A DNA stretch of 44,178 nucleotides from Vibrio hepatarius (lineage in GTDB: Bacteria > Pseudomonadota > Gammaproteobacteria > Enterobacterales > Vibrionaceae). Numbering within the stretch: position 1 is the stretch's first letter; each line of letters begins with the position of its first letter. Positions 33,470-43,115 of the stretch are shown in pieces. The stretch spans positions 1-44,178 of the forward strand of contig NZ_JAATOO010000030.1 of the NCBI RefSeq assembly GCF_011806575.1, in the 5' to 3' direction. Under the pieces are notes generated by a model. The model was not told where the DNA came from. It made no database searches and was given only the letters and a program-made list of their open reading frames with translations. The position numbers were made by a program, and so were the translations under genes.

Positions 33470-34705
33470 TTAATCAGCCTGACGACGTAAGAATGCTGGG
33501 ATATCTAAGTAGCCGCTTTCTTTGTCTGCTTTAGGAGCGGCGCTTTGACCTGCTCCCGAGCTTGTCGGTGTTGTCGTCGTTTGCTGAGTTGCCGGTTGAG
33601 GTTTCTCATGCAAAGTTGGTGCCGGTTTCTCTTCCACTTTATTTACGCTAACTTGAGGAGCTGGCGCTGCTTGTGGTTGAGTCTGTGGCTGAGCGACAGG
33701 AGCAACCTTCGCTTTACCACCCGCTACCAATGTAATATCAGGCTTTTTCTCGTTACCAATACCAGTTGCTACAACTGTTACGCGAATTTCATCCGCCATA
33801 TCTGGGTCTAGAGAAGTACCAATTACAACTGTTGCATTGTCAGACGCGAATGCTTTCACTGTATTACCTACAGTTTCAAATTCGTCCAGACGCATATCTA
33901 AACCAGCCGTAATGTTAACAAGCACACCACGAGCACCCGCTAGATCGATATCTTCTAGCAGCGGGCTAGAAATTGCCATTTCTGCCGCTTCTTCAGCTCG
34001 GTCTTCACCTTTCGCTACACCACTACCCATCATCGCGTGCCCCATTTCTGACATCACGGTTCTTACGTCCGCAAAGTCGACGTTGATCATGCCAGGGCGA
34101 GTGATTAGCTCGGCAATACCTTGAACTGCATTTTTAAGTACATCGTTCGCGCTTGCAAAAGCTTCTAGTAAAGTGATGCCACGGCCAAGTACTTTGAGTA
34201 GCTTTTCGTTTGGAATGGTAATCAAAGAGTCAACGTGCTTAGACAGTTCTTCAATACCTTGCTCAGCGAAAGCTAAACGTTTTTTACCTTCAAAGCTAAA
34301 TGGCTTAGTCACTACAGCGACAGTCAGAATGCCCAGCTCTTTTGCTACTTCTGCAATCACAGGAGCAGCACCAGTACCTGTACCGCCGCCCATACCAGCT
34401 GCGATAAACACCATATCGGCGCCGTTTAGCTCTTCTTTAATTTGATCGCGGTTTTCGAGAGCAGCGTCACGTCCTACTTGAGGATTTGCGCCAGCACCAA
34501 GACCTTTAGTGATATCACCACCAATTTGAATCACACTGTTTACGCTTGTTTTACGAAGTGCTTGCGCATCAGTGTTAATGCTGATGAATTCCACACCTTC
34601 GATGGATTCACGCACCATGTGTTCAACGGCGTTGCCGCCACCGCCACCAACTCCAACGACTTTGATTACCGCATCGTCAGACATTTCCATCATCGGTTCA
34701 AACAT
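33470..34705 (-). CDS. ftsZ: Cell division protein FtsZ
   Basis: Tubulin-like GTPase that forms the Z ring, 411 residues (E. coli 383; the extra length is in the linker). N-terminal GVGGGGGNAVEHM (18-30), the tubulin signature GGGTGTG at 106-112, and the T7-loop DFADVRTVM are intact. The linker from about 325 to 395 is rich in Pro, Gln, Ala and Thr, and the C-terminal peptide YLDIPAFLRRQAD is the conserved FtsA/ZipA-binding tail. GGAG precedes the ATG; it follows ftsA with a 30-bp gap. Confidence 0.98.
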   Translation of the reverse strand: MFEPMMEMSDDAVIKVVGVGGGGGNAVEHMVRESIEGVEFISINTDAQALRKTSVNSVIQIGGDITKGLGAGANPQVGRDAALENRDQIKEELNGADMVFIAAGMGGGTGTGAAPVIAEVAKELGILTVAVVTKPFSFEGKKRLAFAEQGIEELSKHVDSLITIPNEKLLKVLGRGITLLEAFASANDVLKNAVQGIAELITRPGMINVDFADVRTVMSEMGHAMMGSGVAKGEDRAEEAAEMAISSPLLEDIDLAGARGVLVNITAGLDMRLDEFETVGNTVKAFASDNATVVIGTSLDPDMADEIRVTVVATGIGNEKKPDITLVAGGKAKVAPVAQPQTQPQAAPAPQVSVNKVEEKPAPTLHEKPQPATQQTTTTPTSSGAGQSAAPKADKESGYLDIPAFLRRQAD

Positions 34706-34735
34706 GTGTTATCTCCGTTTTTCCTGCTGCTCAGG

Positions 34736-35998
34736 TTAAAACTCTTTCTGTATCCAATTGCGCAAGCGCCCAAATAAACTAGTCACTGAAGAACGAGTTG
34801 GCTCGTTGTATTCTGTTTCTTCGTTAATTTGGCTATCACGTGCGTAATGGAGTAAACCAACTGCCGTAGAATGATACGGCTCTTTTACGTAATCTGTTAA
34901 GCCGCTAACCTCTAGTGGCTTGCCGACTCTAACTTGGTTGCGGAAAACGCGTTCCGCACACTCTACCAAACCTTCAATTTGTGCCGCTCCACCAGTGAGA
35001 ACAACACCAGCCGCTAGATGATGCTTGATACCCTCATCACGAAGCTTCTCTTGAACAGTATCGATAGTTTGGTTAACTAACCCCATGAGCTCAGTATAAC
35101 GAGGCTCAATCACTTCAGACAATGTCTGTCTTTGTAAGCTTCTCGATGGTCGTCCACCGACACTTGGGACGTTAACCGTATCATCCTTGCTGACCAGCTC
35201 ACTAAGAGCACAGCCATATTTTACTTTAATCTCTTCCGCGTCACTAACTGGCGTACCAAAAGCAAATGCGATATCGCTGGTTACTGCATTACCAGCATAA
35301 GAGAACACTTCTGTGTGACGAAGTGCACCACCAGTCCAGATGGAAACATCCATCGTACCAGCACCGATATCGACCACACATACACCCAGCTCACGTTCAT
35401 CTTCAGTAATCACTGCGTTACTAGCGGCTAAGCCAGAGTAAACCAAATGTTCAACCTTAAGCCCGCAACGTTCAACGGCTTTAATGATGTTTCTCGCCAT
35501 ATCATTGTGGCAAGAGATAAGGTGCACGCTAACTTCCATACGTACACCTGATAAACCTAGTGGATTTTTGATACCTTCCTGGTAGTCAATGGTAAATTCC
35601 TGCGGAATAACATGCAAAATGCGCTGCTCATCACCTATTTTAATTGACTTCGCAGTGTGAATCGCACGGTCCATATCTTCTTGAGAAACTTCCTCATCAG
35701 AAATGGTTCCCATACCTTTTTCAATTCGGCTCGCAATATGGCGACCAGAAATAGAAATATATACGTTGCTGATTTGGCATTCCGCCATCAACTCCGCTTG
35801 GTCAACCGCTCGTTGAACGGACTTTACCACCGACTCTAGGTCGTTAACGCCACCTTTATCCATCCCGCGAGATGGGCTGCTACCGGCACCAATAATATTA
35901 ATTTGACCATCAGGCAAAACTTCGCCTACTAGAGCCGATACGGTTGCAGTGCCTATATCAAGACCAACAATAATGTTGTCATCAGCGGTCTTAGTCAT
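34736..35998 (-). CDS. ftsA: Cell division protein FtsA
   Basis: Actin-like protein, 420 residues, that tethers FtsZ to the membrane. Actin-fold motifs: VGLDIGTATVSALVG at the N terminus, VVDIGAGTMD near 205-215, and LTGGAAQIEG in the C-terminal half. The C-terminal VTSLFGRLRNWIQKEF is the amphipathic membrane-targeting helix. Its ATG overlaps the last 8 bases of ftsQ, so translation is likely coupled. Confidence 0.98.
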   Translation of the reverse strand: MTKTADDNIIVGLDIGTATVSALVGEVLPDGQINIIGAGSSPSRGMDKGGVNDLESVVKSVQRAVDQAELMAECQISNVYISISGRHIASRIEKGMGTISDEEVSQEDMDRAIHTAKSIKIGDEQRILHVIPQEFTIDYQEGIKNPLGLSGVRMEVSVHLISCHNDMARNIIKAVERCGLKVEHLVYSGLAASNAVITEDERELGVCVVDIGAGTMDVSIWTGGALRHTEVFSYAGNAVTSDIAFAFGTPVSDAEEIKVKYGCALSELVSKDDTVNVPSVGGRPSRSLQRQTLSEVIEPRYTELMGLVNQTIDTVQEKLRDEGIKHHLAAGVVLTGGAAQIEGLVECAERVFRNQVRVGKPLEVSGLTDYVKEPYHSTAVGLLHYARDSQINEETEYNEPTRSSVTSLFGRLRNWIQKEF

Positions 35999-36773
35999 CT
36001 GTGTTCTCTTGTTCTAACTCTTGTTGAGGAAACCACCCAATTGAGGCTCCCGTATCATACCTGAGGTCGATGTAACTCACCCGCTCGGTGGTACTACCTA
36101 AATTCTTATATAAAGCAAAGAAGCGTTCGATACGCTCCTCTAATGATTCTTTGCCTAGCTCAAGGCGAATGCCGTTATCTAGGATAATTTGCCAAGCACG
36201 TCTATCATTGAGCACTAATGAGGAGATCGATAAGCCTATCGCCTCAAATTTGTGCTCCAAGTCACGCCAAACCGTCAGAACTTCTTTGGTCGTCCCGTCT
36301 GGCCCGTATAATTTTACGTGCTCTTCTTCCAATTCACCGATATCGCCATTAAATATCTCGCCCGTAGCGTTCAGCAGCGCATTACCATTCCAAATGGCTT
36401 CCGCTTTATGCTCGGTCAAAAAAACTTTAACAGTGTCTGGCCATTGCTTGCGAATGGACGCATGCGCCACCCAAGGGATCGACTCGGCGACTTTTTGCAA
36501 TACGCTCACGTCTTGCGACATAAAAGTGCCAACGTGCTCTAAACGCGCAAACGCGCTCTGAACATCATTAGCTGACACGTAGTGCAAATCGCCCTGAAGT
36601 ACGATTTTGGACAGTGGAAGTCGTTGATCATCCCACATCCATGAGATTGTTGAGTGTAGGAGTGAGCCTATCAACAACAAAACCACCAGCAAAAAGCAGC
36701 CTCCGACAGCATGCTCTCTTACTAGTGGATTAGAAGTAAAACGAGGGCCTTCATTAAAAGCACTTTTAATCAA
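35991..36773 (-). CDS. ftsQ: Cell division protein FtsQ
   Basis: Single-pass inner-membrane divisome protein, 260 residues: short cytoplasmic N terminus, one helix at about 28-45, and a periplasmic POTRA plus beta domain. Motifs: LSKIVLQGDLHYVSANDVQ (POTRA start), IPWVAHASIRKQWPDTVKV and YIDLRYDTG near the end. The start is TTG at 36773, since no in-frame ATG occurs before the membrane helix; AAGGAAA lies about 9-12 bases upstream. No ddlB separates it from murC; instead there is a 183-bp gap. Confidence 0.93.
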   Translation of the reverse strand: MIKSAFNEGPRFTSNPLVREHAVGGCFLLVVLLLIGSLLHSTISWMWDDQRLPLSKIVLQGDLHYVSANDVQSAFARLEHVGTFMSQDVSVLQKVAESIPWVAHASIRKQWPDTVKVFLTEHKAEAIWNGNALLNATGEIFNGDIGELEEEHVKLYGPDGTTKEVLTVWRDLEHKFEAIGLSISSLVLNDRRAWQIILDNGIRLELGKESLEERIERFFALYKNLGSTTERVSYIDLRYDTGASIGWFPQQELEQENTDD

Positions 36774-36956
36774 AGTCCATTTTCCTTGCCATTAGCTCGT
36801 AAACCTATCTCTAATCTCACACTCGTATCGGAGGAAAAGCATTGACTTTAACTTCCGGATTATACTGGTGAGATCGAAAGTATCAAATACAGAAATTGAG
36901 AAATCCGCACTTAGTATGCAATAAGTGTGTTAATTTCCCAAAATCCTAACTTTGAG
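36774..36956 (-). other. Gap between murC and ftsQ
   Basis: 183 bases where E. coli carries ddlB. No coding frame is seen. It may contain an extra promoter for ftsQAZ. No clear terminator was found. Confidence 0.5.
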
Positions 36957-38417
36957 TTACGCCTTGCGCATCTTATCGATATTTAACTCAAAAGCCGCCA
37001 ACTGTTTTGCCACTTTACCAACATCGCCGGCACCTTGTGTAAGTACAAGATCACCATCTTGTAAAACATTTGCGAGAACAGACGGTAATGACTTGCTATC
37101 TGGAACAAAGATTGGATCCAATTTTCCTCGTCCACGGATAGTGCGACACAACGCTCGGCCATCAGCACCCGGAATCGGTTTTTCACCGGCCGCGTACACA
37201 TCCAGCATAATAAGTACGTCAACTTGGTCCAGTACATTGGCAAAATCATCATACAAATCACGAGTACGGCTGTATCGGTGAGGTTGGAAAATCATCACCA
37301 AACGCTTGTCCGCCCAACCATTGCGCGCAGCTTGAATAGTCACATCAACTTCCGTTGGGTGGTGACCGTAATCATCCACTAACATCACTTGGCCATTGCC
37401 CGTATCAAATTCACCAAGATGGTCAAAACGACGGCCTGTGCCTTGCGTTCCTGCCATCGCGCGTAGAATCGCTTCGTCAGAAATATCATCTTCAGTCGCG
37501 ACAGCAATCGCCGCGGAAGCATTCAACGCATTGTGACGACCAGGAATGTTCAACGTGATATCAAGGTCAGCTTTGCCTTTACGAATAACCGTAAATTTAC
37601 CTTGCTGGCCTGCTTGGCGGTAATTTGCGATTCGTACATCTGCATCTTCAGAAAAACCGTAGGTAATCACCTGGCGGCTGACTTGTGGGATCAGTTCGCG
37701 TACCACAGGATCATCGACACACATGATCGCCTGACCGTAAAACGGTAGGTTATGTAGGAAATCGATGAAAGTTTGTTTGAGCGTCTCGAAGTCACCACCA
37801 TAGGTGTCCATATGGTCCGCTTCGATGTTAGTAACGATGCTTACCATAGGCTGAAGATGAAGGAAAGACGCGTCGCTTTCGTCTGCTTCAGCAATCAAAA
37901 TACGGCTAGAGCCCAAACGAGCGTTCGTGCCCGCGCTCTTCACCAAACCACCATTGACAAACGTTGGATCAAGACCGGCTTCAGAATAAATTTGTGTGAC
38001 CAATGCGGTAGTGGTGGTTTTACCGTGCGTACCCGCAACGGCAATACCGTGGCGGAATCGCATCAGCTCCGCGAGCATTTCAGCGCGTCGAACAACCGGT
38101 GTTCTTGCTGCGCGCGCTGCTTTAATCTCTGGGTTGTTTTCATTGATCGCCGTTGAAACAACAACAACGCTCGCTTGCGCGACGTTTTGCTCTTGGTGAC
38201 CGATGTAAACTGTTGCGCCTTTTTCGACTAAGCGTTGAGTCACTGGGTTTTCAGCGATATCAGAGCCCGTGATTTGGTAGCCTTCGTTTAGCAGTACTTC
38301 GGCGATACCGCTCATACCCGCGCCACCGATGCCGATAAAGTGAATGCATTTAACACGGCGCATTTCCGGCACCATCGCTCTAATTTGAGCCAAATCTTGT
38401 GTATGTTGAACAGTCAT
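36957..38417 (-). CDS. murC: UDP-N-acetylmuramate-L-alanine ligase MurC
   Basis: ATP-dependent Mur ligase adding L-alanine to UDP-MurNAc, 486 residues. Motifs: FIGIGGAGMSGIAEVLLNEGY (N-terminal nucleotide-sugar site), AGTHGKTTTTALV (ATP loop near 125), EADESDASFLHLQP, and FQPHRYSRTRDLYDDF in the C-terminal domain. It follows murG with a 12-bp gap and reads into the ftsQ leader. Confidence 0.98.
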   Translation of the reverse strand: MTVQHTQDLAQIRAMVPEMRRVKCIHFIGIGGAGMSGIAEVLLNEGYQITGSDIAENPVTQRLVEKGATVYIGHQEQNVAQASVVVVSTAINENNPEIKAARAARTPVVRRAEMLAELMRFRHGIAVAGTHGKTTTTALVTQIYSEAGLDPTFVNGGLVKSAGTNARLGSSRILIAEADESDASFLHLQPMVSIVTNIEADHMDTYGGDFETLKQTFIDFLHNLPFYGQAIMCVDDPVVRELIPQVSRQVITYGFSEDADVRIANYRQAGQQGKFTVIRKGKADLDITLNIPGRHNALNASAAIAVATEDDISDEAILRAMAGTQGTGRRFDHLGEFDTGNGQVMLVDDYGHHPTEVDVTIQAARNGWADKRLVMIFQPHRYSRTRDLYDDFANVLDQVDVLIMLDVYAAGEKPIPGADGRALCRTIRGRGKLDPIFVPDSKSLPSVLANVLQDGDLVLTQGAGDVGKVAKQLAAFELNIDKMRKA

Positions 38418-38429
38418 TAATGTTTCTCG

Positions 38430-39497
38430 TTATTTTGTAAGCTCGATAATCGCATCGGCAACAACTTGGTCCGCGTCGAGTTTAGCCGCTTGACGAGCTT
38501 TGCTCGCCATCGTCAGTAACGCCGGACGGTCTAGTGCCTGAATGGCCGTTGCTAGCTTTTCTGCAGTCAGTTCTGGTTGTTCGATCATTTGCGCGGCACC
38601 GCAATCAACCAGATGGTCCGCATTAAGCGCTTGCTGTCTGTCTTTGTGCATAAATGGAATAAAGATAGCGCCTACGCCCGCTGCAGACACTTCGGATACG
38701 GTTAAAGCACCCGAGCGACATACTAATAGATCTGCCCACTGATAAGCTGCGGCAACATCATCAATAAATTCCATTGTTTCAGCGTTGGTTACGTTTGCAT
38801 CTGTGTATGCTTGCGCGACTTCTTGCTGATTATTTTTACCTGCTTGGTGACGGATCTCATACCCATCACCTAACTTAGCCATCACTTCTGGCAAAGTGCG
38901 ATTGAGGATCTGCGCACCCTGACTGCCGCCCATCACCAGAATACGAATCTTATCAGCTCGATCAGCTAAGCGCTGTTCTGGAGCCGCAATCGCGACCACG
39001 TCTTCACGCACTGGGTTACCAACCACCTCTGCGGTTGGAAAAGCCCCCGGGAAAGCTTGAAACACTTTCTTGGCGATCTTAGATAACCATTGGTTAGTTA
39101 GGCCAGCAACCGCATTTTGCTCGTGCAAAACCACCGGGATACCGAGCGTCCACGCCGCAATACCACCTGGACCACTAACATAACCGCCCATGCCTAATAC
39201 CGCATCTGGCTTCCAGCGTTTCATATGCGCTCGCGCCTGCATGATGGCGTTGACGATTTGAAATGGTGCCTTAATTAGACGTGCAAAACCTTGACCTCGA
39301 AGACCTTTTACTTTGATAAAATCGATTTCAATACCGTGCTTTGGTACCAAATCGGCTTCCATTCGGTCTGCAGTTCCGAGCCAACGGATTTGCCAGTCTT
39401 GCTGTTGAAGCTTCTTCGCAACGGCGAGCCCAGGGAAAACGTGTCCCCCTGTTCCCCCCGCCATGACCATCAATCTTTTATTTGTTTTCATCTGCAT
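38430..39497 (-). CDS. murG: Lipid II synthase MurG
   Basis: Membrane-associated GT-B glycosyltransferase that adds GlcNAc to lipid I to give lipid II, 355 residues. Motifs: MAGGTGGHVFPGLAVA near the N terminus, GMGGYVSGPGG, HEQNAVAGLTN, MGGSQGAQILN, and CRSGALTVSEVSAAG. Its start overlaps the end of ftsW by 20 bases. Two in-frame ATGs 6 bases apart (39497 and 39491) are possible; neither has a strong ribosome site, and the second gives the length closer to E. coli. Confidence 0.97.
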   Translation of the reverse strand: MQMKTNKRLMVMAGGTGGHVFPGLAVAKKLQQQDWQIRWLGTADRMEADLVPKHGIEIDFIKVKGLRGQGFARLIKAPFQIVNAIMQARAHMKRWKPDAVLGMGGYVSGPGGIAAWTLGIPVVLHEQNAVAGLTNQWLSKIAKKVFQAFPGAFPTAEVVGNPVREDVVAIAAPEQRLADRADKIRILVMGGSQGAQILNRTLPEVMAKLGDGYEIRHQAGKNNQQEVAQAYTDANVTNAETMEFIDDVAAAYQWADLLVCRSGALTVSEVSAAGVGAIFIPFMHKDRQQALNADHLVDCGAAQMIEQPELTAEKLATAIQALDRPALLTMASKARQAAKLDADQVVADAIIELTK

Positions 39498-40677
39498 CTT
39501 TCTGTTCTAACTCGACGCCTTCGTCTTGGAGTCGGCATTCATGGTCTATGCGCAACAATATCGATACCGCGACAGACATGATGATTAAACTGGAGCCACC
39601 GTAACTGATCAGTGGCAATGTCAGACCTTTAGTTGGCACCATACCAGACGCAGCACCAACGTTGACCAAAGTCTGGAATGCGAACCAGATACCGATACCG
39701 AAAGCGAGGTAACCACCGAATAACTGGCCGTGTTCAAACGCCTTCCTACCGATCAAAATGGCTTTAATCACCAGACTAAAAATTAATACCAGCGCCAATA
39801 CCACGCCAACAAAACCAAGTTCTTCAGCCAGTACTGCAAAAACGAAGTCGGTATGCGCTTCTGGCAAGTATTCAAGTTTTTGAATCGAGTTACCTAACCC
39901 CTGACCGAACCACTCACCGCGACCAAACGCCATCAGCGACTGAGTCAACTGGTAGCCGCTGCCAAATGGGTCGTCCCAAGGGTCGAGGAATGAGGTAACA
40001 CGGCGCCAACGGTAGGGTTCAAAATAGATAAGCGCCGATACTGCACTTAAACCCACCACCATTAAGGCTAGGAATTGGGTTAACTTGGCACCGGCGATAA
40101 ATAACATACCAAACAGCGTCACCAGCATCACGACCACGGTACCTAAGTCCGGTTGCAGTAAGAGCAAGAACGCCAGAGTGGCGAATACAATGATCGGTTT
40201 AATAAAGCCGCCAAAGAAACTCGACCTCACTTCTTCACTTTTACGCACCAAATAGCCGGACATAAAGATAAACAGTGACAGTTTCGCCACCTCGGCTGGC
40301 TGCAAGTTGAACAGGCCTAGCGGAATCCACCGTGATGCACCGTTGACCGATTTACCAGCTACCAACACGATGAACAGTAAACCCACTGAGATCAGCAGCA
40401 ACCACATACTGTATTGGAACCAACGCCTAAGCGGGATTTGTAGCACGAATGACGAGACGCCAATCGCGAGAATTAAGAACACCGCGTGGCGAAACATAAA
40501 GTGAAACGGCTGGTCGGTTAAACGAGAACTGATCGGAAACGATGCCGACGTCACCATCACTAGTCCCATTAGCATCAGGCCTAGTGAAATCCATACGAGT
40601 TGTCTGTCATAGAGCGCACTCGGTGACGGTGTGGTTACCCAACGTTTTACGCTGTCAAATAGGTTCTGTAAGTACAT
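39478..40677 (-). CDS. ftsW: Septal peptidoglycan polymerase FtsW
   Basis: SEDS-family membrane protein of 399 residues with about 10 helices, polymerising lipid II at the septum with FtsI. Characteristic segments: LNLQPAEVAKLSLF-type motif (FNLQPAEVAKL), LLQPDLGTVVVM, AEELGFVG, and the conserved SYGGSSLI near the C terminus. The C-terminal tail is acidic. It overlaps murG by 20 bases and follows murD after 14 bases. Confidence 0.97.
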   Translation of the reverse strand: MYLQNLFDSVKRWVTTPSPSALYDRQLVWISLGLMLMGLVMVTSASFPISSRLTDQPFHFMFRHAVFLILAIGVSSFVLQIPLRRWFQYSMWLLLISVGLLFIVLVAGKSVNGASRWIPLGLFNLQPAEVAKLSLFIFMSGYLVRKSEEVRSSFFGGFIKPIIVFATLAFLLLLQPDLGTVVVMLVTLFGMLFIAGAKLTQFLALMVVGLSAVSALIYFEPYRWRRVTSFLDPWDDPFGSGYQLTQSLMAFGRGEWFGQGLGNSIQKLEYLPEAHTDFVFAVLAEELGFVGVVLALVLIFSLVIKAILIGRKAFEHGQLFGGYLAFGIGIWFAFQTLVNVGAASGMVPTKGLTLPLISYGGSSLIIMSVAVSILLRIDHECRLQDEGVELEQKDADENK

Positions 40678-40691
40678 AGTTTCCGATTAGA

Positions 40692-42017
40692 TTAAGCGTA
40701 AACCTTCGCGAGTTCAGTAAACGCGTCGCCACGAGCCATAAAGTTGCTAAATTGGTCAAAACTCGCACAAGCAGGTGACAGTAACACCATATCGCCATTT
40801 TCCAATTGTGGCGCCAACCATTCGATGATCTCATTCATGGTATCAAAACGTTTGGCACTGCTGTGTAGCGGCATGAACTGCTCGGCATCCTCACCAAAGC
40901 AGCAAAGCTGCAAGTTCAACTTGGCAAATACGGGGGACAACTCAGAAAAGTCTGCGCCTTTACCCACACCGCCCACCAGCAAATACAGTTTGCCCTGCAG
41001 CGAAATGCCAGATAACGCCGCCAGTGTACTCGCGACATTGGTTGCTTTGGAGTCGTTGACCCACTTAACCCCACGATTATCAGCAACAACCTGACATCGG
41101 TGTGTCAGACCGCTGTAAGACTTAAGTGCACCTAAACCCTGAGTAAAATCGATTCCAGCTTCGGAGAGTAGCGCCAAAACAACCAACACATTCGCGATAT
41201 TGTGTCGACCAACCATCGCCAGTTCGTCACACGCAAGAATGGCTTCGCCATCACGACAGATGAACTCTCGGTCTTGTTTTACCTTGAGACTAAATTGCGT
41301 ATCTGAACAGAGGCTAAACTCGACTAACTTACCGCTAACCTGGTCAGGGTAAGTCGCTTTATCGTCAGCATTCACCACGCATGAATCGGCGTGTTGGAAA
41401 ATACGCAATTTGGCTTGACGATAATCGTCCATACCCTCGTAGCGGTCCATGTGGTCTTCAGATAGGTTGAGAAAAGCGGCTGCGGTCAGTTTAAGCGAAG
41501 AAGTGGTTTCTAGCTGAAAGCTCGACAACTCGAGCACGTACAGATCGGCGTCTTGATTGAGTAAATCCAGTGCTGGTACACCAATATTGCCACCTACACC
41601 GACTTTCAGACCAGACGCTTTTGCGACCACACCCGTCAAGTCGGTAACCGTACTCTTGCCGTTTGATCCCGTAATGGCAATAACTGGTTTGTCGACTTGC
41701 CAAGCAAACAGTTCGATATCACCGACAACGGGAATATCTGCGCGCAACACTTGCTGAATTTCAGGGGTAGCAAGCGCGATACCAGGGTTAGTGACGACCA
41801 AATCGGCGGCGAGTAACCAATCGAGATTCCAGCTACCAGAGTGCAGTTCTACCCCTTCAGGCAATTCATCTTTACCCGGTGGATTTGCGCGTGTGTCGAT
41901 AACTTTAATCGTTAAATCTTGAGGCAATTTCACAAGGTATTTAACGACAGAGAGCCCGGTAATACCGAGCCCTACTACGACGACACTATGAATATCTTGC
42001 CAACGATTCATGGTCAT
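40692..42017 (-). CDS. murD: UDP-N-acetylmuramoylalanine-D-glutamate ligase MurD
   Basis: Mur ligase adding D-glutamate, 441 residues. N-terminal VVVGLGITGLSVVKYL (UDP site), ATP loop ITGSNGKSTVTDL near 115, LELSSFQLET, and HRCQVVADNRGVKWVNDSKATN. Two in-frame ATGs lie near the start (MTM); either gives a normal length. It follows mraY after 15 bp. Confidence 0.97.
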   Translation of the reverse strand: MTMNRWQDIHSVVVVGLGITGLSVVKYLVKLPQDLTIKVIDTRANPPGKDELPEGVELHSGSWNLDWLLAADLVVTNPGIALATPEIQQVLRADIPVVGDIELFAWQVDKPVIAITGSNGKSTVTDLTGVVAKASGLKVGVGGNIGVPALDLLNQDADLYVLELSSFQLETTSSLKLTAAAFLNLSEDHMDRYEGMDDYRQAKLRIFQHADSCVVNADDKATYPDQVSGKLVEFSLCSDTQFSLKVKQDREFICRDGEAILACDELAMVGRHNIANVLVVLALLSEAGIDFTQGLGALKSYSGLTHRCQVVADNRGVKWVNDSKATNVASTLAALSGISLQGKLYLLVGGVGKGADFSELSPVFAKLNLQLCCFGEDAEQFMPLHSSAKRFDTMNEIIEWLAPQLENGDMVLLSPACASFDQFSNFMARGDAFTELAKVYA

Positions 42018-42032
42018 AAAATAACTGTATCC

Positions 42033-43115
42033 TTAACGTACTTTTAGCGTCGCTAAACCGATCAGAACAAGAACGATGGAAATGATCCAAAAACGCACGA
42101 TAACACGTGGTTCTGGCCAACCTTTCAGTTCATAGTGGTGGTGAATCGGCGCCATGCGGAAAATGCGTTGTCCACGCAGCTTGTACGAACCCACCTGCAA
42201 AATCACCGACAATGTTTCCATCACGAAAACACCACCCATGATCACCAAAACAAATTCCTGACGAACCAATACCGCAATCGTACCGAGCGCGCCGCCGAGT
42301 GCCAACGAACCAACATCGCCCATAAACACTTGAGCTGGATAGGTGTTAAACCAGAGGAAACCTAAACCGGCACCAACAATAGCAGTACACACCACCACTA
42401 GCTCTGACGCTTGCGGTACATACGGAATGTGTAGGTAGTTTGCAAAGTTAACGTTACCCGTCGCCCATGCGATCGCCGCAAAACCCGCTGAAACCAACAC
42501 AGTTGGCATGATGGCCAAGCCGTCTAGGCCATCGGTTAAGTTAACCGCGTTGCTGGTACCGACGATAACGAAGTAAGTCAGTACAATGTACATCAAACCA
42601 AGTTGCGGCATGATGTCTTTAAAAAACGGCACCACTAACTGCGTTGCAGCGGTATCTTTACCATGTGCGTATAGAGCAAACGCCACCACTAGCGCGATCG
42701 CCGATTGCCAGAAATACTTCCAGCGTGCGATCAAGCCATCGGTGTTTTTGCGTACCACTTTACGATAGTCATCGACAAAGCCGACAGCGCCGTAACCAAC
42801 AAGAACAGCTAGGACTGCCCATACGTAAGGGTTAGACAAATCCGTCCAAAGCAAAACCGTTGTCACAATCGCGGTCAGGATCATAATCCCGCCCATGGTT
42901 GGTGTACCACGTTTACTAAAATGAGATTCAGGGCCTTCGTTACGAACTACCTGACCAATCTGCAACATCTGCAGGCGGCGGATCATAATCGGTCCCATCC
43001 ATAACGAAATACCTAGAGCAGTTAAGACACTGACAATCGCTCGAAATGACAGGTACTCGAACAAACGGAAGAATGAAAAATATGGCTGTAGCAGCTCTGC
43101 AAGCCAAATGATCAT
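42033..43115 (-). CDS. mraY: Phospho-N-acetylmuramoyl-pentapeptide transferase MraY
   Basis: Ten-helix inner-membrane enzyme transferring phospho-MurNAc-pentapeptide to undecaprenyl phosphate to make lipid I, 360 residues as in E. coli. The Asp-Asp motif is VDDYRKV, NLTDGLDGLA holds the other catalytic aspartate, and APIHHHYELKGWPE is the HHH loop. Its ATG overlaps the murF TGA in ATGA. Confidence 0.98.
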   Translation of the reverse strand: MIIWLAELLQPYFSFFRLFEYLSFRAIVSVLTALGISLWMGPIMIRRLQMLQIGQVVRNEGPESHFSKRGTPTMGGIMILTAIVTTVLLWTDLSNPYVWAVLAVLVGYGAVGFVDDYRKVVRKNTDGLIARWKYFWQSAIALVVAFALYAHGKDTAATQLVVPFFKDIMPQLGLMYIVLTYFVIVGTSNAVNLTDGLDGLAIMPTVLVSAGFAAIAWATGNVNFANYLHIPYVPQASELVVVCTAIVGAGLGFLWFNTYPAQVFMGDVGSLALGGALGTIAVLVRQEFVLVIMGGVFVMETLSVILQVGSYKLRGQRIFRMAPIHHHYELKGWPEPRVIVRFWIISIVLVLIGLATLKVR

